A DNA stretch of 64,000 bases from Skermanella stibiiresistens SB22 (GTDB lineage Bacteria; Pseudomonadota; Alphaproteobacteria; Azospirillales; Azospirillaceae). Shown piece after piece: positions 61,278 to 64,000 of this stretch (positions within the stretch are counted from its first letter, which is position 1; every line of letters starts with the position of its first letter). The DNA lies in assembly GCF_000576635.1 (NCBI RefSeq), contig NZ_AVFL01000005.1, forward strand, positions 248,001 through 312,000. Direction: 5' to 3'. Under the pieces are notes generated by a model. It worked only from the letters and a program-made list of their open reading frames with translations. It searched no databases and had not been told where the DNA came from. Position numbers and translations under genes: made by a program.

Positions 61278-61307
61278 GGGCGGCGTCCCTCCAACGGGTC
61301 GCCGCCC
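61278..61307 (+). terminator. Terminator-like hairpin
   Basis: GGGCGGCG (61278-61285) pairs with CGCCGCCC (61300-61307) and is followed by TCTTTCTTT on the plus strand. It may end a transcript from the MucR-like gene or a small RNA. Confidence 0.7.
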
Positions 61308-61400
61308 TCTTTCTTTGGCGGGCCCCCCACCCCTCCCTTCGAAGCGTTCGTACGAGCCATGGACGCGTCCATGCAGGCGCGGCATAGTGGCCGCACGTTT

Positions 61401-61439
61401 GAATTGAGCGATCCGCCGGCGAATTGATCGATCCGCCGG
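61401..61439 (+). repeat. Tandem 20-bp repeat upstream of the oxidoreductase gene
   Basis: GAATTGAGCGATCCGCCGG (61401-61419) and GAATTGATCGATCCGCCGG (61421-61439) differ at one position and lie 39 bp before ATG 61478. A regulatory role is possible. Confidence 0.6.
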
Positions 61440-61477
61440 AACGCGGGGATCGATCCGATGCGGTCAGTCAGGTGATC

Positions 61478-62632
61478 ATGAGCGAAGAACAGCCGAACCA
61501 AACCTTGGAACGGGTCGATTGCGTGGTGATTGGCGCCGGGGTCATCGGCTTGGCGGTGGCCCGCCAATTGGCGCTGGCCGGACGCGACGTCATCGTGCTG
61601 GAGGGTGCCGACTGCATCGGCAGCGGCACCAGCTCGCGCAACAGCGAGGTGATCCACGCCGGCCTATACTACCCCAAGGGCAGCCTGAAGGCGCGGCTCT
61701 GCGTCCGCGGCCGCGACGCGCTGTACGCCTATTGCGCCGACCGCGGCGTTCCCCATCGCAATTGCGGCAAGCTGCTGGTCGCGACCGACGAGGGCCAGCG
61801 CGCCAAGCTGTCCGAGATCGACGCCAAGGCGCGTGCCAATGGCGTGACCGACCTGGAATGGCTGAGCGCCGCCGACGTGGCCGCCCTGGAACCCGCTCTG
61901 ACCACGGTCGGCGCCCTCAACTCACCCTCGACCGGCATCATCGACACCCACGCGCTGATGCTGGCCTATCAGGGCGAGTTGGAGGACCACGGCGGCATGG
62001 TCGCCTTCAACAGCCCGATCACCGGCGGACGCGTCACCGGCGACGGCATCATCATCGAAACGGGCGGGAAGGAGCCGTTCCGCCTGCTCGCCAACCTTGT
62101 GGTCAACGCCGCCGGTTTGCACGCCCAGGAAATCTCCCACTCGATCCAGGGCATTCCCGCGGCCTCGATCCCACCGATCTACCTGGCCAAGGGCAATTAC
62201 TTCTCCCTGGCGAAGCGGGCGCCGTTCAGCCGGCTGATCTATCCCGTGCCGCAGCAGGGCGGGCTGGGCGTCCACCTGACGCTCGACTTGGCGGGTCAGG
62301 CCCGGTTCGGCCCCGACGTGGAGTGGATCGACAAGATCAACTACGACGTCGACATCCGCCGGGCCGACAAGTTCTACGGCGCCATCCGCCAATACTGGCC
62401 GGACCTGCCCGACGGCGCGCTCCAGCCCGGCTACGCGGGTATCCGGCCCAAGCTGGTGCCCGTCGGCGTGGCCGACGCGGATTTCATGATCCAGGGACCG
62501 CGCGACCATGGCGTGCCCGGCCTGCTCAACCTGTACGGCATAGAATCCCCCGGCATCACAGCGTCGCTCGCCATCGCGGCGGAAGCGGAAGCCGTGCTGT
62601 TCCAACGGGAGCCGGTCGCGGCCCTCGGGTAA
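61478..62632 (+). CDS. FAD-dependent oxidoreductase (DAO/LhgO-like)
   Basis: A 384-residue flavoprotein of the D-amino-acid-oxidase superfamily, close in layout to L-2-hydroxyglutarate oxidases. The Rossmann motif is [17 protein letters not shown] at residues 16-32, with the acidic [36 protein letters not shown] block. The C-terminal blocks are [23 protein letters not shown] and the [16 protein letters not shown]-contact end. The start is ATG 61478 with AGGTGA upstream. It probably oxidises a 2-hydroxy acid, feeding electrons to quinone. Monocistronic as far as visible. Confidence 0.92.
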   Translation: MSEEQPNQTLERVDCVVIGAGVIGLAVARQLALAGRDVIVLEGADCIGSGTSSRNSEVIHAGLYYPKGSLKARLCVRGRDALYAYCADRGVPHRNCGKLLVATDEGQRAKLSEIDAKARANGVTDLEWLSAADVAALEPALTTVGALNSPSTGIIDTHALMLAYQGELEDHGGMVAFNSPITGGRVTGDGIIIETGGKEPFRLLANLVVNAAGLHAQEISHSIQGIPAASIPPIYLAKGNYFSLAKRAPFSRLIYPVPQQGGLGVHLTLDLAGQARFGPDVEWIDKINYDVDIRRADKFYGAIRQYWPDLPDGALQPGYAGIRPKLVPVGVADADFMIQGPRDHGVPGLLNLYGIESPGITASLAIAAEAEAVLFQREPVAALG

Positions 62633-62776
62633 AAGGATTGGGCTGAGAGGTCGCGGCCGAAGGATAATCGGGGGAACCGGATGGGCCGGTGGATAGCCTA
62701 AAGGTCCTCTTGGGCTGGCGTGGAGGCTGTGTTACTTCAAACAAGTCAGTCTTAATTAATGGAAAGTCGCTCGGCG

Positions 62777-63667
62777 ATGAAGGTAATCCGACAATCCTTG
62801 TTTATCATAGGCCTTTGTGTCGGACCTGTTCATTCATACGCGGCGGAACCTGATCGAACTGTACTTGCGCTTGAAACCTTCGCGAAGTCCGGAAGTACCA
62901 GAGCTCAGTTCGAACTGGGACGACGTTTTGAAAGTGGTATTGGAACCAAGCTCGATTACACCAAAGCCTTCAATCTTTATTGTCAAGCCGCCGCCAAGAG
63001 GCACCCGGAAGCCTCCTACCGGCTGGCCCGCCTGTATCTCTCGGGAAAGGGAGCCCCGCGCGACACGGTGATGGCGGCGTCCTGGATCAAGCGCGCGATC
63101 GAGTTGGGCGAGACCGAGGCGCGCGAGTTGCTGCCCCAGGTGAAGAGCGTCAAGCAGGTCCAGGAGCCCGGCTGCTTCGTTCCCGGCGTCAGGGGCGCCG
63201 GACACCTGCCGCCACCCGCCAAGATCGAGAAGATGGTCCGCCAGATGGCTCCCGATTTCAGCCTGGATCCGGATTTCGTGCTGGCGATCATGCAAATCGA
63301 ATCTGGATACCGCGCCGACGCGGTCTCGCCGCGCAACGCCCAGGGCCTGATGCAGTTGATCCCGGACACGGCCGACCGCTTCGGGGTCAAGGACCCGTTC
63401 GACCCCCAGGACAACATCCGCGGCGGCATGCGCTACCTGCGCTGGCTGATGGCTTACTTCCGCGGCGACGTGACCCTGGTCGCCGCCGCCTACAACGCCG
63501 GTGAAGGCGCCGTCGAACGCTATCGCGGTGTTCCGCCCTATCGTGAGACCGAAGCCTATGTGCTAAAGCTGAAGGGCGTCTATCCGCGCAAGCGCCATCC
63601 GTTCGAACCCAGCGTCGCCAAGGCGTCGGACGCCTTCGCTTCGGCCGAGGTCGCGGAACTGGAATGA
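62777..63667 (+). CDS. Lytic transglycosylase with Sel1-like repeats
   Basis: A 296-residue exported protein. The signal peptide is KVIRQSLFIIGLCVGPVHSYA. Two Sel1-like helical repeats follow (RAQFELGRRFESGIGTKLDYTKAF, then ASYRLARLYLSGKGAPRD), then an SLT domain: MQIESGY with the catalytic Glu, AQGLMQLIP, and AAYNAGEGAV. It cleaves peptidoglycan strands to 1,6-anhydro ends. The start is ATG 62777 (ATG 62759 is an alternative). It is followed by a metallo-beta-lactamase-fold gene 17 nt downstream. Confidence 0.92.
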   Translation: MKVIRQSLFIIGLCVGPVHSYAAEPDRTVLALETFAKSGSTRAQFELGRRFESGIGTKLDYTKAFNLYCQAAAKRHPEASYRLARLYLSGKGAPRDTVMAASWIKRAIELGETEARELLPQVKSVKQVQEPGCFVPGVRGAGHLPPPAKIEKMVRQMAPDFSLDPDFVLAIMQIESGYRADAVSPRNAQGLMQLIPDTADRFGVKDPFDPQDNIRGGMRYLRWLMAYFRGDVTLVAAAYNAGEGAVERYRGVPPYRETEAYVLKLKGVYPRKRHPFEPSVAKASDAFASAEVAELE

Positions 63668-63684
63668 CAGCCGAGGCCTGACGA

Positions 63685-64000
63685 TTGCGCTTTCCGGTAA
63701 CCGACCACTGCGACGGCGAACGCTTCTTCAACGTCCATGACCGGACGGACCACTCATTCGCCGACGTGCTGCGCTGGCTGCGCTCGCGCGAGCGGACGCC
63801 CTGGCCCGACGCCGTCGTCGATCCGCCGCATCCGCCGCCCACCGCGGCCGACCGGGAGACGCTGGCCGTCACCTTCATCGGACACTCGACCTTCCTGATA
63901 CAGGTCGGCGGCATGCGGTTCCTGACCGACCCGATCTACGCCCAACGCGCCAGCCCGTTCTCCTTCGTCGGACCGAAGCGGGCGCGGCCCCCCGGCCAGC
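63685..64000 (+). CDS. MBL-fold metallohydrolase (start only, cut by window edge)
   Basis: The frame from TTG 63685 (GAGG 8 nt upstream) encodes RFPVTDHCDGERFFN followed by WLRSRERTPWPD and then VTFIGHSTFLIQVGGMRFLTDPIYAQRASPFSFVGPKRARPPG. This is the N-terminal part of the NAPE-PLD/RomA-like branch of the metallo-beta-lactamase fold; the GHST and TDP motifs are typical. The catalytic HxHxDH lies beyond the window. It is probably co-transcribed with the transglycosylase. Confidence 0.85.
   Translation, partial: MRFPVTDHCDGERFFNVHDRTDHSFADVLRWLRSRERTPWPDAVVDPPHPPPTAADRETLAVTFIGHSTFLIQVGGMRFLTDPIYAQRASPFSFVGPKRARPPGQ

Larger units (their letters stand above)
61018..61477. other. 460-bp gap with three hairpins and a tandem repeat
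   Basis: It contains inverted repeats at 61134-61156 (CGCCGCC/GGCGGCG), 61197-61222 (GGTTCGAAC/GTTCGAACC) and 61278-61307 (terminator-like), and a 20-bp tandem repeat at 61401-61439. No protein gene is evident. The hairpin run before a terminator could mark a small RNA. Confidence 0.5.

Noticed and set aside
61143-61385. An 80-codon minus-strand ORF in the gap before the oxidoreductase gene
   Set aside because: It runs through the terminator hairpin and inverted repeats, has no ribosome site and no protein-like pattern.

Overview
The window is a single block of GC-rich bacterial chromosome (about two thirds G+C by eye) with tightly packed genes and almost no accessory DNA. Gene content and style point to an alphaproteobacterium, most likely of the Rhodospirillales/Azospirillales type (Azospirillum- or Skermanella-like). 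The pointers are a SAM-II riboswitch, a MucR-like protein, the MoxR/DUF58/DUF4159 cluster facing DUF1285/NUDIX/CCA genes, and YjbH- and DUF882-family envelope proteins. This placement is an inference from family content; no 16S gene is present. I found no insertion sequence, prophage, integrase, CRISPR array or rRNA gene. One tRNA gene is present.

Layout. 1-2257 (minus): the end of a CCA-adding enzyme gene, a small DUF6111-like membrane protein, a CoA-type NUDIX hydrolase and a DUF1285 protein, in one overlapping unit. 2421-9334 (plus): MoxR ATPase, DUF58 protein, BatA/DUF4159 membrane protein and a large membrane protein with a von Willebrand-like segment. 9392-14880 (minus): an unknown 486-residue protein, then the four-gene set larA-larC-larE-larB, each gene overlapping the next by 4 nt, for a nickel-pincer racemase and its cofactor. 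14984-20235: a YbaL/Kef-type antiporter, a small XRE regulator, an AI-2E family transporter, a basic hypothetical protein and NhaA. 20286-25115 (minus): a ROK regulator with a CUT2-type sugar ABC importer. 25116-25779: a gene-poor gap with a REP-like hairpin and one doubtful small ORF. 25780-30839 (minus): an RND efflux pair and its TetR regulator, with two matching operator-like palindromes. 31062-33576: a DUF4384 protein with a degenerate ExeA-like ATPase region, and a Gfo/Idh/MocA-type protein.

33810-37416: a type I secretion ABC transporter and adaptor without a visible substrate gene. 37533-40423: a LacI-type regulator, a perfect 18-bp palindrome and a sugar-acid dehydratase. 40460-43617: a LysR regulator divergent from an aldo/keto reductase, an SDR and a PPC/DUF296 protein. 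43635-47072: YitT protein, small proteins, a LpxL-type acyltransferase, an M48 lipoprotein protease and two tiny membrane proteins. 47245-50156: tRNA-Gln(TTG) on the minus strand, then a promoter, SAM-II riboswitch, terminator and metNIQ on the plus strand. 50224-56034 (minus): a FliL-like exported protein, ispE with a long TPR protein, a Tat-exported DUF882 protein and a YcbB-type L,D-transpeptidase. 56263-64000: pentapeptide-repeat protein, YjbH protein, exported PepSY-like protein, MucR-like protein without zinc finger, FAD-dependent oxidoreductase, Sel1/lytic transglycosylase and the start of a metallo-beta-lactamase-fold hydrolase.

Themes. The window is rich in cell-envelope functions (L,D-transpeptidase, DUF882, lytic transglycosylase, lipid A-type acyltransferase, M48 protease, YjbH, RND and type I export) and in small metabolic units with their own local regulators (ROK/sugar ABC, LacI/dehydratase, LysR/reductases, SAM-II/metNIQ). 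The best supported non-coding signals are the SAM-II leader, the paired TetR operators, the LacI palindrome and the tandem palindromes that duplicate the end of metQ. No single locus is clearly a new defence or mobile system. The most open questions are the DUF4384/ExeA-like chimera, the zinc-finger-less MucR-like protein, the oxidoreductase without its usual lysine, and the substrate of LarA.
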